From Streptomyces sp. A1136 (GTDB lineage: Bacteria > Actinomycetota > Actinomycetes > Streptomycetales > Streptomycetaceae), in the NCBI RefSeq assembly GCF_004795055.1, contig NZ_SSBJ01000011.1, positions 62,001 through 126,000 on the forward strand: a DNA stretch of 64,000 bases, in the 5' to 3' direction. Position numbers and translations under genes: made by a program. This document shows positions 51,872 through 60,908 of the stretch, piece after piece. Each line of letters begins with the position of its first letter. Within the stretch, counting starts at the first letter, position 1. The notes under the pieces are model-generated. The model had not been told where the DNA came from and did not search any database. It saw nothing but the letters and a program-made list of their open reading frames with translations.

Positions 51872-52411
51872 ATGCAGACGCCCCCGCCCCAGACCGACCG
51901 CACCGAGCCGACCGCCGCGGACATCGAGGCGTTCGAGCAGCAGCTCGGCCGCCCGCCGCGCGGCCTGCGCGCCATCGCCCACCGCTGCCCCTGCGGGCAG
52001 CCGGACGTCGTGGAGACCGCGCCCCGGCTCCCCGACGGCACTCCCTTCCCGACGCTGTACTACCTGACCTGCCCGCGCGCCGCCGGTGCGATCGGCACGC
52101 TGGAGGCCAACGGCGTCATGAAGGAGATGCAGGCCCGGCTCGCCGAGGACCCGGAGCTGGCCGCCGCCTACCGGGCCGCGCACGAGGACTACATCAGCCG
52201 CCGCGACGCCATCGAGGTGCTCCAGGGCTTCCCGAGCGCCGGCGGCATGCCGGACCGGGTCAAGTGCCTGCACGTCCTGGTCGGCCACTCGCTGGCGGCG
52301 GGGCCCGGCGTGAACCCCTTCGGCGACGAGGCGTTGGCGATGTTGCCGGAGTGGTGGGCCAAGGGGCCCTGCGTCACCCCGTGCGCGGGGGAGAAGGAGT
52401 CGTCGCGGTGA
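51872..52411 (+). CDS. DUF501 family protein
   Basis: 179 aa. DUF501 proteins are conserved in actinobacteria between divIC and ppx; function is unknown. Seen are the Cys pair HRCPCGQPDVVETAPRL, the conserved TPFPTLYYLTCPRA and the C-terminal VKCLHVLVGHSLAAGPGVNPFGDEAL, with Cys/His residues that could bind a metal. There is no signal peptide. Its stop overlaps the ppx GTG (GTGA), so translation of the two is coupled. The neighbourhood (division protein, polyphosphatase) is conserved but does not reveal the role. Confidence 0.93.
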   Translation: MQTPPPQTDRTEPTAADIEAFEQQLGRPPRGLRAIAHRCPCGQPDVVETAPRLPDGTPFPTLYYLTCPRAAGAIGTLEANGVMKEMQARLAEDPELAAAYRAAHEDYISRRDAIEVLQGFPSAGGMPDRVKCLHVLVGHSLAAGPGVNPFGDEALAMLPEWWAKGPCVTPCAGEKESSR

Positions 52412-53349
52412 CCCGGGTGGCGGGTATCGACTGCGGTACGAACTCCATCCGCCTGCTGGTCGCGGACTGCGACCCGGCCACGGGCGACTTCGTGGAGCTG
52501 GACCGCAGGATGACCATCGTCCGGCTCGGCCAGGGCGTCGACAAGACGGGCCGGCTGGCCCCGGAGGCCTTGGAGCGGACCTTCGCGGCCTGCCGCGAGT
52601 ACGCGGCTGTGATCAAGGAGCTGGGCGCCGAGCGGGTGCGTTTCGTGGCCACCTCGGCCTCGCGGGACGCCGAGAACCGCGAGGAATTCGTCCAGGGCGT
52701 CCTGGACATCGTGGGCGTCGAGCCCGAGGTGATCACCGGGGACCAGGAGGCCGAGTTCTCCTTCACCGGCGCCACCAAGGAACTCACGGGCCGTACCGAC
52801 CTGGAGCGGCCGTTCCTGGTCGTGGACATCGGCGGCGGCTCCACCGAGTTCGTGGTCGGCTCGGAGCACGTCGAGGCGGCGCGCTCGGTGGACGTGGGAT
52901 GCGTCCGGATGACCGAGCGCCACCTGGTGGTGGACGGGGTCGTGAGCGATCCGCCGACCGAGGCGCAGATCGCCGCCATACGGGCCGACATCGAGGCGGC
53001 GCTGGACCTGGCCGCCGAGACGGTCCCGCTGGGGCGGGCCCGCACCCTGGTCGGTCTCGCGGGCTCGGTGACCACCGTCGCCGCCATCGCGCTCGGCCTG
53101 CCGGAGTACGACTCTCCGGCCATCCACCACTCCCGAATCCCCTACGAGGAGGTCCGCGAGATCGCCGAGCGGATGCTGACCTCCACCCACGCCGAGCGGG
53201 CGGCCATCCCCGTGATGCACCCGGGCCGGGTCGACGTGATCGGCGCGGGCGCACTCGTGCTGCTCGCCGTCATGGAACGCGTCGGCGCCTCGGAGGTCGT
53301 CGTCTCGGAGCACGACATCCTCGACGGCATCGCCTGGTCCGTGGCCTGA
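52408..53349 (+). CDS. ppx: Ppx/GppA exopolyphosphatase family protein
   Basis: 313 aa, GTG start overlapping the DUF501 stop. It belongs to the actin/Hsp70 ATPase superfamily and hydrolyses polyphosphate ends or pppGpp. Motifs are the N-terminal phosphate loop RVAGIDCGTNSIRLLVAD, Glu in SRDAENREEF, the second loop LVVDIGGGSTEFVVG and GLAGSVTTVAAIAL. Only the short catalytic form is present, without the C-terminal HD-like domain of E. coli Ppx, as usual for actinobacterial Ppx. It ends the divIC-DUF501-ppx run and is followed by a T-tract terminator. Confidence 0.95.
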   Translation: MTRVAGIDCGTNSIRLLVADCDPATGDFVELDRRMTIVRLGQGVDKTGRLAPEALERTFAACREYAAVIKELGAERVRFVATSASRDAENREEFVQGVLDIVGVEPEVITGDQEAEFSFTGATKELTGRTDLERPFLVVDIGGGSTEFVVGSEHVEAARSVDVGCVRMTERHLVVDGVVSDPPTEAQIAAIRADIEAALDLAAETVPLGRARTLVGLAGSVTTVAAIALGLPEYDSPAIHHSRIPYEEVREIAERMLTSTHAERAAIPVMHPGRVDVIGAGALVLLAVMERVGASEVVVSEHDILDGIAWSVA

Positions 53350-53474
53350 GTGGGCCTGGTTCGGGGGTCGTTCGGGCCTGGAACGGGCATGGACGGGACC
53401 TTGTGGGGGCTTGTTCGAGAGCCGGAAGAGCCTTCGAATGCACGAGCTTCGTGAAGTTCTTCACAAGGAAAAAA

Positions 53475-53534
53475 GGCCCGCAGGGTGAAGCGGGGGGCCC
53501 TTCGGGGCGCTCGGGGCCCCTGCGGGCCCTTTTT
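53475..53534. terminator. Rho-independent terminator downstream of ppx
   Basis: GGCCCGCAGGG / CCCTGCGGGCC, an 11-bp perfect stem, with AAAAAA on the left and CTTTTTG on the right. It looks functional in both directions. Confidence 0.88.
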
Positions 53535-53733
53535 GTGCGAGCGTTCGTGCGATTGTCGGAGGCGCGTGGGGTACCCCGGTAGGTATCCACGAACCCGGTG
53601 GTCTACTCCGTTTTCAGCCTGAGAGGCCAGTTCAGGACGGGTGAACAACGACTCCCGTTACACGGTGGTTCCCGTTCGGCGCCATGACATGGGTCACGTG
53701 GGCGGCGCAGTGTAGCAGAGGGTCCCCAGCACC

Positions 53734-53751
53734 TTGTGAAGGGGCTCACGA
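53734..53751. promoter_or_regulatory. Rex-like operator upstream of ndh
   Basis: TTGTGAAGGGGCTCACGA fits the Rex consensus TTGTGAA-N4-TTCACAA in all of the left half-site and five of seven bases of the right. It ends 21 bases before a GATACT -10 (53773-53778), overlapping the -35 region of ndh. Rex is the NADH/NAD+ sensor that represses respiratory genes in Streptomyces. Confidence 0.75.
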
Positions 53752-53772
53752 GCGTCACCCCCGGGGGTGCTG

Positions 53773-53778
53773 GATACT
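53773..53778 (+). promoter_or_regulatory. Probable -10 of ndh
   Basis: GATACT ends six bases before the ATG at 53785, consistent with leaderless transcription; no Shine-Dalgarno sequence is visible. Confidence 0.5.
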
Positions 53779-53784
53779 CGTTCC

Positions 53785-55167
53785 ATGAGCACCACGGAGC
53801 GTCCCAGGATCCTCGTTGTAGGAGGTGGGTACGTAGGCCTGTACGCAGCCAAGCGCATCATGAAGAAGATGCGCTACGGCGAGGCGACCGTCACGGTTGT
53901 CGACCCGCGCTCGTACATGACCTACCAGCCCTTCCTCCCCGAAGTGGCCGCAGGCAGCATCTCGCCTCGGCACGTCGTCGTCCCGCTGCGACGCGTGCTG
54001 CCCAAGGCAGAGGTTCTCACCGGCCGGGTCACCAGCATCGACCAGGACCGTAAGGTCGCCGTCGTCACGCCGCTGGTCGGCGAGGCGTACGAGCTGCCCT
54101 TCGACTACCTGGTGATCGCGCTCGGCGCCGTCTCCCGCACCTTCCCGATCCCCGGCCTCGCCGAACAGGGCATCGGTATGAAGGGCGTCGAAGAGGGCAT
54201 CGGCCTGCGCAACCACGTACTCGAGCAGCTCGACAAGGCCGAGTCCACGACGGACGAGAACGTCCGCCGCAAGGCCCTCACCTTCGTCTTCGTCGGCGGC
54301 GGCTTCGCCGGCGCGGAGACCATCGGCGAGGTCGAGGACATGGCCCGCGACGCGGCCAAGTACTACTCCAGCATCAAGCGCGAGGACATGCGCTTCATCC
54401 TGGTCGACGCGGCCGACAAGATCCTCCCCGAGGTCGGGCCCAAGCTCGGCACCTGGGGCAAGGAGCACCTCGAGTCCCGCGGCATCGAGATCTACCTCAA
54501 CACCTCCATGGACTCCTGCGTGGACGGCCACGTGGTGCTGAAGAACGGCCTGGAGGTCGACTCCAACACCATCGTCTGGACCGCCGGCGTCAAGCCGAAC
54601 CCGGTCCTGGCCCGCTACGGCCTCCCGCTGGGCCCGCGCGGCCACGTCGACGCCGCCCCGACCCTCCAGGTCACCGGCACCGACTACATCTGGGCCGCGG
54701 GCGACAACGCCCAGGTCCCGGACGTCGCCGCCCGCAAGGCCGGCGTCGAGAACGCCTGGTGCCCGCCGAACGCCCAGCACGCGCTGCGTCAGGCCAAGGT
54801 CCTCGGCGACAACGTCATCTCGGGCATGCGGGGCTTCCCGCAGCACGAGTACTCGCACTCCAACAAGGGTGCGGTGGCGGGTCTCGGCCTCCACAAGGGC
54901 GTCGCGATGATCGTCATGGGCAAGATGAAGATCAAGCTCAAGGGCCGGCTCGCCTGGTACATGCACCGTGGCTACCACGGCATGGCCATGCCGACCTGGA
55001 ACCGCAAGATCCGCGTCTTCGCCGACTGGACCCTCGGCATGTTCCTCAAGCGCGAGGTCGTCTCCCTCGGTGCGCTGGAGTCCCCGCGCGAGGAGTTCTA
55101 CGAGGCCGCCAAGCCGGCGCCGGCCCCGGCCGCCCAGGCCCCGGCCCAGAAGGCCAAGGCCTCCTGA
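53785..55167 (+). CDS. ndh: Type II NADH dehydrogenase
   Basis: 460 aa. A single-subunit, non-proton-pumping NADH:quinone oxidoreductase of the inner face of the membrane. Two dinucleotide-binding motifs are seen: ILVVGGGYVGLYAAKRI (FAD) and FVFVGGGFAGAETIGE (NADH). The quinone-side region WCPPNAQHALRQAKVL and the FAD-binding IWAAGDNAQVPD are typical of NDH-2. An amphipathic, basic C-terminal stretch (WYMHRGYHGMAMPTWNRKIR) should anchor it, and the last 20 residues are an Ala/Pro/Lys tail. A Rex-like operator upstream suggests induction when NADH/NAD+ is high. Confidence 0.95.
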   Translation: MSTTERPRILVVGGGYVGLYAAKRIMKKMRYGEATVTVVDPRSYMTYQPFLPEVAAGSISPRHVVVPLRRVLPKAEVLTGRVTSIDQDRKVAVVTPLVGEAYELPFDYLVIALGAVSRTFPIPGLAEQGIGMKGVEEGIGLRNHVLEQLDKAESTTDENVRRKALTFVFVGGGFAGAETIGEVEDMARDAAKYYSSIKREDMRFILVDAADKILPEVGPKLGTWGKEHLESRGIEIYLNTSMDSCVDGHVVLKNGLEVDSNTIVWTAGVKPNPVLARYGLPLGPRGHVDAAPTLQVTGTDYIWAAGDNAQVPDVAARKAGVENAWCPPNAQHALRQAKVLGDNVISGMRGFPQHEYSHSNKGAVAGLGLHKGVAMIVMGKMKIKLKGRLAWYMHRGYHGMAMPTWNRKIRVFADWTLGMFLKREVVSLGALESPREEFYEAAKPAPAPAAQAPAQKAKAS

Positions 55168-55210
55168 CGCGGCGCGAGCCGCATCACGCCTGAGTACGAC
55201 CAGCACGTCC

Positions 55211-55259
55211 CCGAAGGGGCCGCCCGCCATCCGTGGTGCGGGCGGTCCCTTCGGTGTTT
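55211..55259 (+). terminator. Terminator after ndh
   Basis: CCGAAGGG-GCCGCCCGC / GCGGGCGG-CCCTTCGG, a long near-perfect stem followed by TGTTTC. Confidence 0.88.
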
Positions 55260-55488
55260 CCGGGTGCGCCCCTGACGCCCTCCCGCGGGCTCCTCTCGGC
55301 GCCTCCGCCCCTCCCTCGGCGCTCCCGTCCCATCCACCCCTTGCGACACGCCGGCGGCCCTTCCCACGGTCTCCTCGTGCCGTCCTCGGGTGTTCCTTGA
55401 GCCGCCTCCGTGAAGATCGTCGGGACAGGGCCTAACCGTTGCCGTAAATGGGTAGGCCGTCCGGTCGGAACTTATGGAGGTGCCTGCC
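55260..55488. other. Non-coding leader region of cfa
   Basis: Pro/Arg-type low-complexity DNA without a gene. A possible promoter region near 55430 (CCTAACCGTTGCCGTAAATG) stands out as AT-richer. GGAGG at 55476 serves the cfa start. Nothing else is seen. Confidence 0.35.
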
Positions 55489-56892
55489 ATGACCGACGCC
55501 GCGCCGCGGCTGGCCGCGCTCACCGAAACCCTGCTGGGCGCCCCCGTGCCCGTGCGCATACGTGCGTGGGACGGCAGCGAGGCCGGCCCGTCCACCGGAC
55601 CGACCCTGGTCCTCAACCGCCGTCGGGCGCTGCGCCGCATCCTGTGGAAGCCGGGCGAGCTGGGGCTGGCCCGGGCCTGGGTCTCCGGGGACCTGACCGT
55701 CGAAGGCGACCTGTTCGAGCTGCTGGACCGGGTGGCCGGACTGCTGTGGGAACGCCCGGCCGCCCCCGCGCCGGCCCCCGCGGCCCCGGTGGCCACCGGA
55801 GTCGCCAGACGGGCCGCCCTGCGCTCCGCCCTGCGTTCTTACCTGCCCGCCGCCGCCTCCGGCGCCGCCGTGACGGCCGAGCAACTGCGCGACCCCGGGG
55901 TCCGTGCCGCCGTACGCGACCTCATCGCCCTGGCCCGGCCCTGGCCGGCGCCCGCGCCGCCCCCGGAGGAGGCCGTCCGCCGCGGAGGCGCCATCCACAG
56001 CAAGGGCCGCGACCGCCAGGCCATCAGCCACCACTACGACGTCGGCAACGCCTTCTACGAGCACGTCCTGGGCCCGTCGATGGTGTACTCCTGCGCGTAC
56101 TGGAGCCCCGGCGGCACACTGGAGGACGCCCAGCGGGACAAGCTCGACCTGGTCTGCCGCAAGCTCGACCTGACGCCGGGGCAGCGCCTGCTCGACGTGG
56201 GCTGCGGCTGGGGCTCCATGGCCCTGCACGCGGCCCGCGAGTACGGGGTCCAGGTCGTCGGCATCACCCTCTCCCAGGAGCAGGCCGTCTACGCCCGCAA
56301 GCGGGTCGCCGAGGAAGGTCTGGCCGACCGCGTCGAGATCAGGGTCCAGGACTACCGGGAAGTGAAGGACGGCCCGTACGACGCGATCTCCTCGATCGGC
56401 ATGGCCGAGCACGTCGGGGCCGTCCGCTACCGGGAGTACGCCCAAACCCTGCACCAACTGCTCCGCCCGGGCGGCCGGTTGCTGAACCACCAGATCGCCC
56501 GGCCGCCGGAGCCCGACGAAGAGGCGTACCGGGTCGACGAGTTCATCGACGCCTACGTCTTCCCCGACGGGGAACTCTCCCCGATCGGCACCACCGTCGG
56601 CGAACTGGAGCGGGCCGGCTTCGAGGTCCGCGACGTGGAGGCGTTGCGCGAGCACTACGCGCTGACCCTGCGGGCCTGGGTGGCCCGGCTGGAGCGGCAC
56701 TGGCACGAGGCCGTCCGGCTGACCTCGCCCGGCCGCGCGCGGGTGTGGCTGCTCTACATGGCGGCGTCCGCGCTCGGCTTCGAACACAACCGGCTCGGGG
56801 TCAACCAGGTCCTCGCGGTCCGCCCGGGGAACGGCGGGGTTTCCGCGATGCCGCTGCGGGCCCGCGAGTGGGGCGCGCCGCAGGCCCGGTGA
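55489..56892 (+). CDS. cfa: Cyclopropane-fatty-acyl-phospholipid synthase family methyltransferase
   Basis: 467 aa from the ATG eight bases after GGAGG. It transfers a methylene from SAM to unsaturated acyl chains in membrane phospholipids (or makes related mycolic-type modifications). The N-terminal domain (about 1-130) is followed by the catalytic domain: HHYDVGNAFYEHVLGPSMVY, SAM motif LDVGCGWGSMALHAAREYG, GITLSQEQ, and the active-site SSIGMAEHVGAVRYREYAQ. The C-terminal YMAASALGFEHNRLGVNQVL is typical. It stands alone between two terminators. The desaturase elsewhere in the window would supply its unsaturated substrates. Confidence 0.94.
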   Translation: MTDAAPRLAALTETLLGAPVPVRIRAWDGSEAGPSTGPTLVLNRRRALRRILWKPGELGLARAWVSGDLTVEGDLFELLDRVAGLLWERPAAPAPAPAAPVATGVARRAALRSALRSYLPAAASGAAVTAEQLRDPGVRAAVRDLIALARPWPAPAPPPEEAVRRGGAIHSKGRDRQAISHHYDVGNAFYEHVLGPSMVYSCAYWSPGGTLEDAQRDKLDLVCRKLDLTPGQRLLDVGCGWGSMALHAAREYGVQVVGITLSQEQAVYARKRVAEEGLADRVEIRVQDYREVKDGPYDAISSIGMAEHVGAVRYREYAQTLHQLLRPGGRLLNHQIARPPEPDEEAYRVDEFIDAYVFPDGELSPIGTTVGELERAGFEVRDVEALREHYALTLRAWVARLERHWHEAVRLTSPGRARVWLLYMAASALGFEHNRLGVNQVLAVRPGNGGVSAMPLRAREWGAPQAR

Positions 56893-56925
56893 TCGCGTAC
56901 GCGTGACGAGCAGCGGGACACGAGA

Positions 56926-56974
56926 CAAGGGAAGGGCCCCGCGACCGGAGTTCGGTCGCGGGGCTCTTCCCTTG
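56926..56974. terminator. Bidirectional terminator between cfa and ABC permease gene
   Basis: CAAGGGAAG-GCCCCGCGACCG / CGGTCGCGGGGC-CTTCCCTTG, more than 20 paired bases with a 5-base loop, between convergent genes. Confidence 0.93.
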
Positions 56975-56987
56975 CGTGGGGCCGGGG

Positions 56988-59540
56988 CTACTCGGTCTTG
57001 ATGGCGGTCAGCATGTTGAGTCGGGCGGCGCTGCGGGCCGGCCACATGGCCGCCAGGGCGCCGACCACACCGGCCAGCAGCAGGAAGATCCCGATTCGGT
57101 CGAAGGGGACGACCAGCGCGTAGTGCGGCACCCCGTCCTTGATGGTCTGGCCGACGGCCCAGGCGATGAACGTGCCGAGGGCGACGCCGATGACCGCGCC
57201 GAACAGCGAGATCACGATGGCTTCCAGGCGGATCATGTTCTTGACCCGGCCCCGGTCCAGGCCGATGGCGCGCAGCATGCCGATCTCCTGCGTCCGCTCG
57301 TAGACGGACATGGCCAGGGTGTTGACCACGCCGAGCACCGAGATGATCAACGCCATGCCCAGCAGGCCGTACATGATGTTCAGCGCGGTGTTGATGGCAC
57401 CGCCCAGTTCGTTGCGCATGTCCTGCCGGGTGGCGATGTTCATCGCCGGGTTCTTGCCGAGGGCGTCGACGAGGGTCTGCTGGGCCTTGGCCGAGGGGCC
57501 GCCGTCCATCTTGACGAAGACCTCGGGCAGGTACGGCTTCTCCTCGTGCGCGGAGAGGATCTTGTAGTCGAGCACGTAGGGGGAGAGCATGCCGTCCATC
57601 TCCTTGTAGACGGCGCCGACCACCAGATCGGCCTTCTTGTTGTCGTCGAAGGCGGCCTTGAGCACCGAACCGACCTTGAGGCCCCGCGACTTCGCCGTCG
57701 TGTCGGCGACCGCGACCTGGCCCTTGCCGAGGCTGTCCAGCGAACCGGTGACGACCTCGATGTTCAGGAGCGATCCGATCGTGGCCGGTTCGACGCCGGA
57801 GACGGAGCCGGACTCCTTGCCGCCGTCGAAGCGCACGTAGCCGGCCTGCTGCGGGGAGACCGCCTTGACGCCCGGCGCCTTGGCCAGTGCTCCGATCACG
57901 CTCTGGTCGAGGCCGCCGAAGCCGCCGGAGAGCGAGACCTTGTAGTCGGCCTTGAGTTTGTCCGTGGTCATCCGGTCCACTGCCTTGCCCATGGTCATGC
58001 CCAGCACCGACAGGGCGGTGACCAGGGTCAGGCCGATGGCCAGCGAGGCCGCGGTGACGGCGGTGCGGCGCGGGTTGCGCACGGCGTTCTGCGCGGCCAG
58101 CTTGCCGGCGACGCCGAAGACCTTGGCCAACGCCGGGCGCAGGGCCGCGATGACCGGGCGGGAGAGCGCGGGCAGCAGGACGATGATGCCGATCATCGTC
58201 AGGAAGGCGCCCCCGCCGATGATCATCTTGCCGTCCTTGCCGACCAGTGCGCCACCGAGGATGCCGGCCAGGCCGAACAGGGTGAGCGCGCCGCCGATGC
58301 TGTTGCGCAGGACCAGGGACTTGGCGGTGGCCGGCAGGTGGGCGCTGCCCATGGCCGCGACCGGGGCGATCTTGGCGGTGCGGCGGGCCGGCAGCCAGGC
58401 CGCGAGCAGCGTGACGAGGACGCCGATGACGATCGCGATCGCGATGGTCCCGGGGCTGACGACCAGTGGACCGGCCGGGATCTTCGCCCCGATGGAGTCC
58501 ATCAGGGAGCGCATGCCGACCGCGAGACCGACGCCGGCCAGCAGACCGACGGCGGAGGAGACCACGCCGACGACGAGGGCCTCGGCCAGGACGGAGCGCT
58601 TGACCTGGCCGCGGTTGGCGCCGATGGCGCGCAGCAGGGCCAGCTCCTTCGTGCGCTGAGCGACCAGCATGGTGAAGGTGTTGTAGATCAGGAAGACACC
58701 GACGAAGAGCGAGATCAGGGCGAACGTCAGCAGCATCTGGTTGGTGGTGTCCATCTGCCGCTCGATGGACTTGGCCTGCTCGGCGGCCAGTTCGGCGCCG
58801 GTCTTGGCCGTGGCGTCCTTGCCGACGAGCGGCTCGACCTCGGCCAGCAGCCTGTCGGCGGTGGTGCCGGGCTTCGCGCCGACCGAGAGCTCGTCGTAGA
58901 AGCCGGGTGCCAGGTAGAGCTTCTGGGCGGTGGCGGTGTCGAACAGAACCAGCGAGCCGCCCGCGTTGACCTGGCCGTCCTCGGTGGTGAACACACCGGT
59001 CAGGGTGTATTCGGAGGCCAGGCCGTTGGAGGCCACCCGGACCTTGTCGCCGACCTTGTACTCGCCGCGCCGGGCGGTCTCCTTGTCGAGGGCGACCTGG
59101 TCGGCCTTGGCGGGGCCGTTGCCTTCGGCGAAGGCGTAGCGCGGGTCCTTGCCCTGGTCGACAGGGGCGAAGTTCGAGCCGCGGTTGGCCCAGCCGCTGC
59201 CGATCAGCTTGCCCTGGGGGTCGGCGACACCGGCGAAACCGGAGACGCGGCCGGAGACGGTGTCGACGCCCTGGAGCGCCTTGACCTTGTCGAGGGTCTG
59301 CTGGCTGATCCCCGGCTCGCCCTCCTTCGTCCCGTCGTCGTTGCGGGAGGGGCCGTGGGCGGTGACGGAGACGGCGATGCCGTCGAAGCTCTTGGCGGAC
59401 TGGCCCGACAGGGCCTTGCCGACGGTGTCGGTGAAGACGAGGGTGCCGGAGACGAAGGCCACGCCGAGGACGACGGCGAGCACCGTCATCAACAGCCTGG
59501 CCTTGTGCGCGAGGACGTTGCGCAGGGCGGTACGGAACAT
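56988..59540 (-). CDS. ABC transporter permease, FtsX/MacB-like (pair 2)
   Basis: 850 aa. Same architecture as the permease at 32167-34743: an N-terminal TM (LLMTVLAVVLGVAFVSGTLVF), an extracellular domain (about 45-260), an FtsX block (LFVGVFLIYNTFTMLVAQR, KELALLRAIGANRGQ), a second extracellular domain (about 545-715) and a final FtsX block (QEIGMLRAIGLDRGR). It should couple ATP hydrolysis in the cytoplasm to work outside the membrane. The ATPase gene lies 53 bases upstream on the same strand. A duplication relationship with pair 1 is evident at protein level. Substrate unknown. Confidence 0.93.
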   Translation of the reverse strand: MFRTALRNVLAHKARLLMTVLAVVLGVAFVSGTLVFTDTVGKALSGQSAKSFDGIAVSVTAHGPSRNDDGTKEGEPGISQQTLDKVKALQGVDTVSGRVSGFAGVADPQGKLIGSGWANRGSNFAPVDQGKDPRYAFAEGNGPAKADQVALDKETARRGEYKVGDKVRVASNGLASEYTLTGVFTTEDGQVNAGGSLVLFDTATAQKLYLAPGFYDELSVGAKPGTTADRLLAEVEPLVGKDATAKTGAELAAEQAKSIERQMDTTNQMLLTFALISLFVGVFLIYNTFTMLVAQRTKELALLRAIGANRGQVKRSVLAEALVVGVVSSAVGLLAGVGLAVGMRSLMDSIGAKIPAGPLVVSPGTIAIAIVIGVLVTLLAAWLPARRTAKIAPVAAMGSAHLPATAKSLVLRNSIGGALTLFGLAGILGGALVGKDGKMIIGGGAFLTMIGIIVLLPALSRPVIAALRPALAKVFGVAGKLAAQNAVRNPRRTAVTAASLAIGLTLVTALSVLGMTMGKAVDRMTTDKLKADYKVSLSGGFGGLDQSVIGALAKAPGVKAVSPQQAGYVRFDGGKESGSVSGVEPATIGSLLNIEVVTGSLDSLGKGQVAVADTTAKSRGLKVGSVLKAAFDDNKKADLVVGAVYKEMDGMLSPYVLDYKILSAHEEKPYLPEVFVKMDGGPSAKAQQTLVDALGKNPAMNIATRQDMRNELGGAINTALNIMYGLLGMALIISVLGVVNTLAMSVYERTQEIGMLRAIGLDRGRVKNMIRLEAIVISLFGAVIGVALGTFIAWAVGQTIKDGVPHYALVVPFDRIGIFLLLAGVVGALAAMWPARSAARLNMLTAIKTE

Positions 59541-59593
59541 GGTGGAGGCGTCCAGGGGGTCGGAGGTCAGCGGGGACGGGGAGGGGAAGTCCC

Positions 59594-60364
59594 TCAGCTG
59601 GTGCGGCCCTTGGCGTCGAAGGCCTTCATGCGGTCGAGGACGCCGTCGGCGCTCGGGTTCAGCATCTCGTCGACGATGCGGCCGTCGGCGAGGAAGATGA
59701 CGCGGTCCGCGTAGGAGGCGGCGACGGGGTCGTGGGTGACCATCACGACGGTCTGGCCCATTTCGCGGACGGAGTTGCGCAGGAAGCCCAGTACCTCCGC
59801 GCCGGAGCGGGAGTCGAGGTTGCCGGTGGGCTCGTCACCGAAGATGATCTCCGGCCGGGAGGCGAGGGCGCGGGCCACGGCCACGCGCTGCTGCTGGCCG
59901 CCCGACAGCTGCGTGGGGCGGTGGCCGAGGCGGTCGGAGAGGCCGACCATGCGGATCACGGAGTCCAGCCACTGCCGGTCGGGCTTGCGGCCCGCTATGT
60001 CCATGGGCAGCGTGATGTTCTCCAGGGCCGTCAGAGTCGGCAGCAGGTTGAAGGCCTGGAAGATGAAGCCGATCTTGTCGCGGCGCAACTGCGTCAGCTG
60101 CTTGTCCTTGAGGGAGCCGAGCTCGGTGTCGCCGATGCGCACGGAGCCGCCGGAGAAGGTGTCCAGGCCCGCGACGCAGTGCATCAGGGTGGACTTGCCG
60201 GAGCCGGAGGGGCCCATGATCGCGGTGAACCGGCCCTGGGCGAAGTCGACGGAGACGTTGTCCAGCGCGACCACCTGGGTCTCGCCCTGGCCGTACACCT
60301 TGGACAGCTGCGTGGCGCGGGCGGCCACCGCCTGGGTGGCGGGGGCGTAGTTCATGGCGGTCAC
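59594..60364 (-). CDS. ABC transporter ATP-binding protein, MacB/LolD-like (pair 2)
   Basis: 256 aa from the GTG six bases after AGGAG on the minus strand; an ATG nine bases later is possible. Walker A GPSGSGKST, Q-loop IGFIFQAFNLLP, signature LSGGQQQRVAVARAL, Walker B IIFGDEPTGNLD and H-loop VTHDPVAASYADR are identical or nearly so to the pair 1 ATPase, as is the C-terminus (GRIVDEMLNPSADGVLDRMK). It is the first gene of the operon with the permease. The region upstream is shared with the bldA promoter side. Confidence 0.95.
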   Translation of the reverse strand: MTAMNYAPATQAVAARATQLSKVYGQGETQVVALDNVSVDFAQGRFTAIMGPSGSGKSTLMHCVAGLDTFSGGSVRIGDTELGSLKDKQLTQLRRDKIGFIFQAFNLLPTLTALENITLPMDIAGRKPDRQWLDSVIRMVGLSDRLGHRPTQLSGGQQQRVAVARALASRPEIIFGDEPTGNLDSRSGAEVLGFLRNSVREMGQTVVMVTHDPVAASYADRVIFLADGRIVDEMLNPSADGVLDRMKAFDAKGRTS

Positions 60365-60761
60365 GGGGGACTCCTGTCGAGCGGGGTGCTGCGCTGTGGC
60401 GGGACCCTTCCATCCTCCCCGCGCACACCCCCACCCCGGATCAGCCGCGGTGCCGGTTCGGCGGCCCACTGAAGGCTGACCACGGGCGTGGCCGTCTCCT
60501 CCTTTGGTATGACTCCGCCCCCGAGGACGACGCCGAGCCCGGGGTGGCGGGTGGGGTGGCGCGGGGAGGCGAAATCCCGTCAATTGCTCGCGAGGGAGAT
60601 CACCGTCAGCAACGTGCCGACCGCGCGTTATCGCACCTGACGGCTACTCAAGCGTCAATAAAATCAGACAACATCGGACAGACTCCCAGGTGGGGGCGCA
60701 GATACTACGGATAAGCTCACCTGTAGCGTTCACGGCTTTTCAACGGGGGCCGCCACGCCCT
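60365..60761. other. Intergenic region between ABC operon and bldA
   Basis: About 400 bases without a gene. From about 60640 on it is AT-richer than its surroundings (CAATAAAATCAGACAACATC), as expected for a promoter region. GATACT at 60701 and GATAAG at 60710 are possible -10 elements for bldA, but no good -35 is at standard spacing. The part next to the ABC operon (60365-60480) should hold the operon promoter. Confidence 0.45.
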
Positions 60762-60846
60762 GCCCGGATGGTGGAATGCAGACACGGCGAGCTTAAACCT
60801 CGCTGACCTTCGGGTCGTGCCGGTTCAAGTCCGGCTCCGGGCACCA
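60762..60846 (+). tRNA. bldA: tRNA-Leu (anticodon UAA), the developmental tRNA bldA
   Basis: 85 nt with encoded CCA. The acceptor stem is GCCCGGA / TCCGGGC, the anticodon loop CTTAAAC (UAA), a long variable arm of class II type, and the T arm GCCGG-TTCAAGT-CCGGC. It is the only tRNA able to read UUA in Streptomyces, so it controls translation of TTA-containing genes for aerial growth and antibiotics. Two genes in this window carry in-frame TTA. It reads toward the toxin/immunity locus, which lies on the other strand. Confidence 0.97.
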
Positions 60847-60908
60847 CGCACGCAGGGCAGGGGCGCGCCGGTGACCACGGCCGCCCCGGCGGAACAACAC
60901 CCTCCGCA

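Noticed and set aside
56976..59714. Long plus-strand open frame opposite the second ABC permease
   Set aside because: Gly/Asp/Arg-rich shadow translation. The minus-strand permease has clear FtsX domains.
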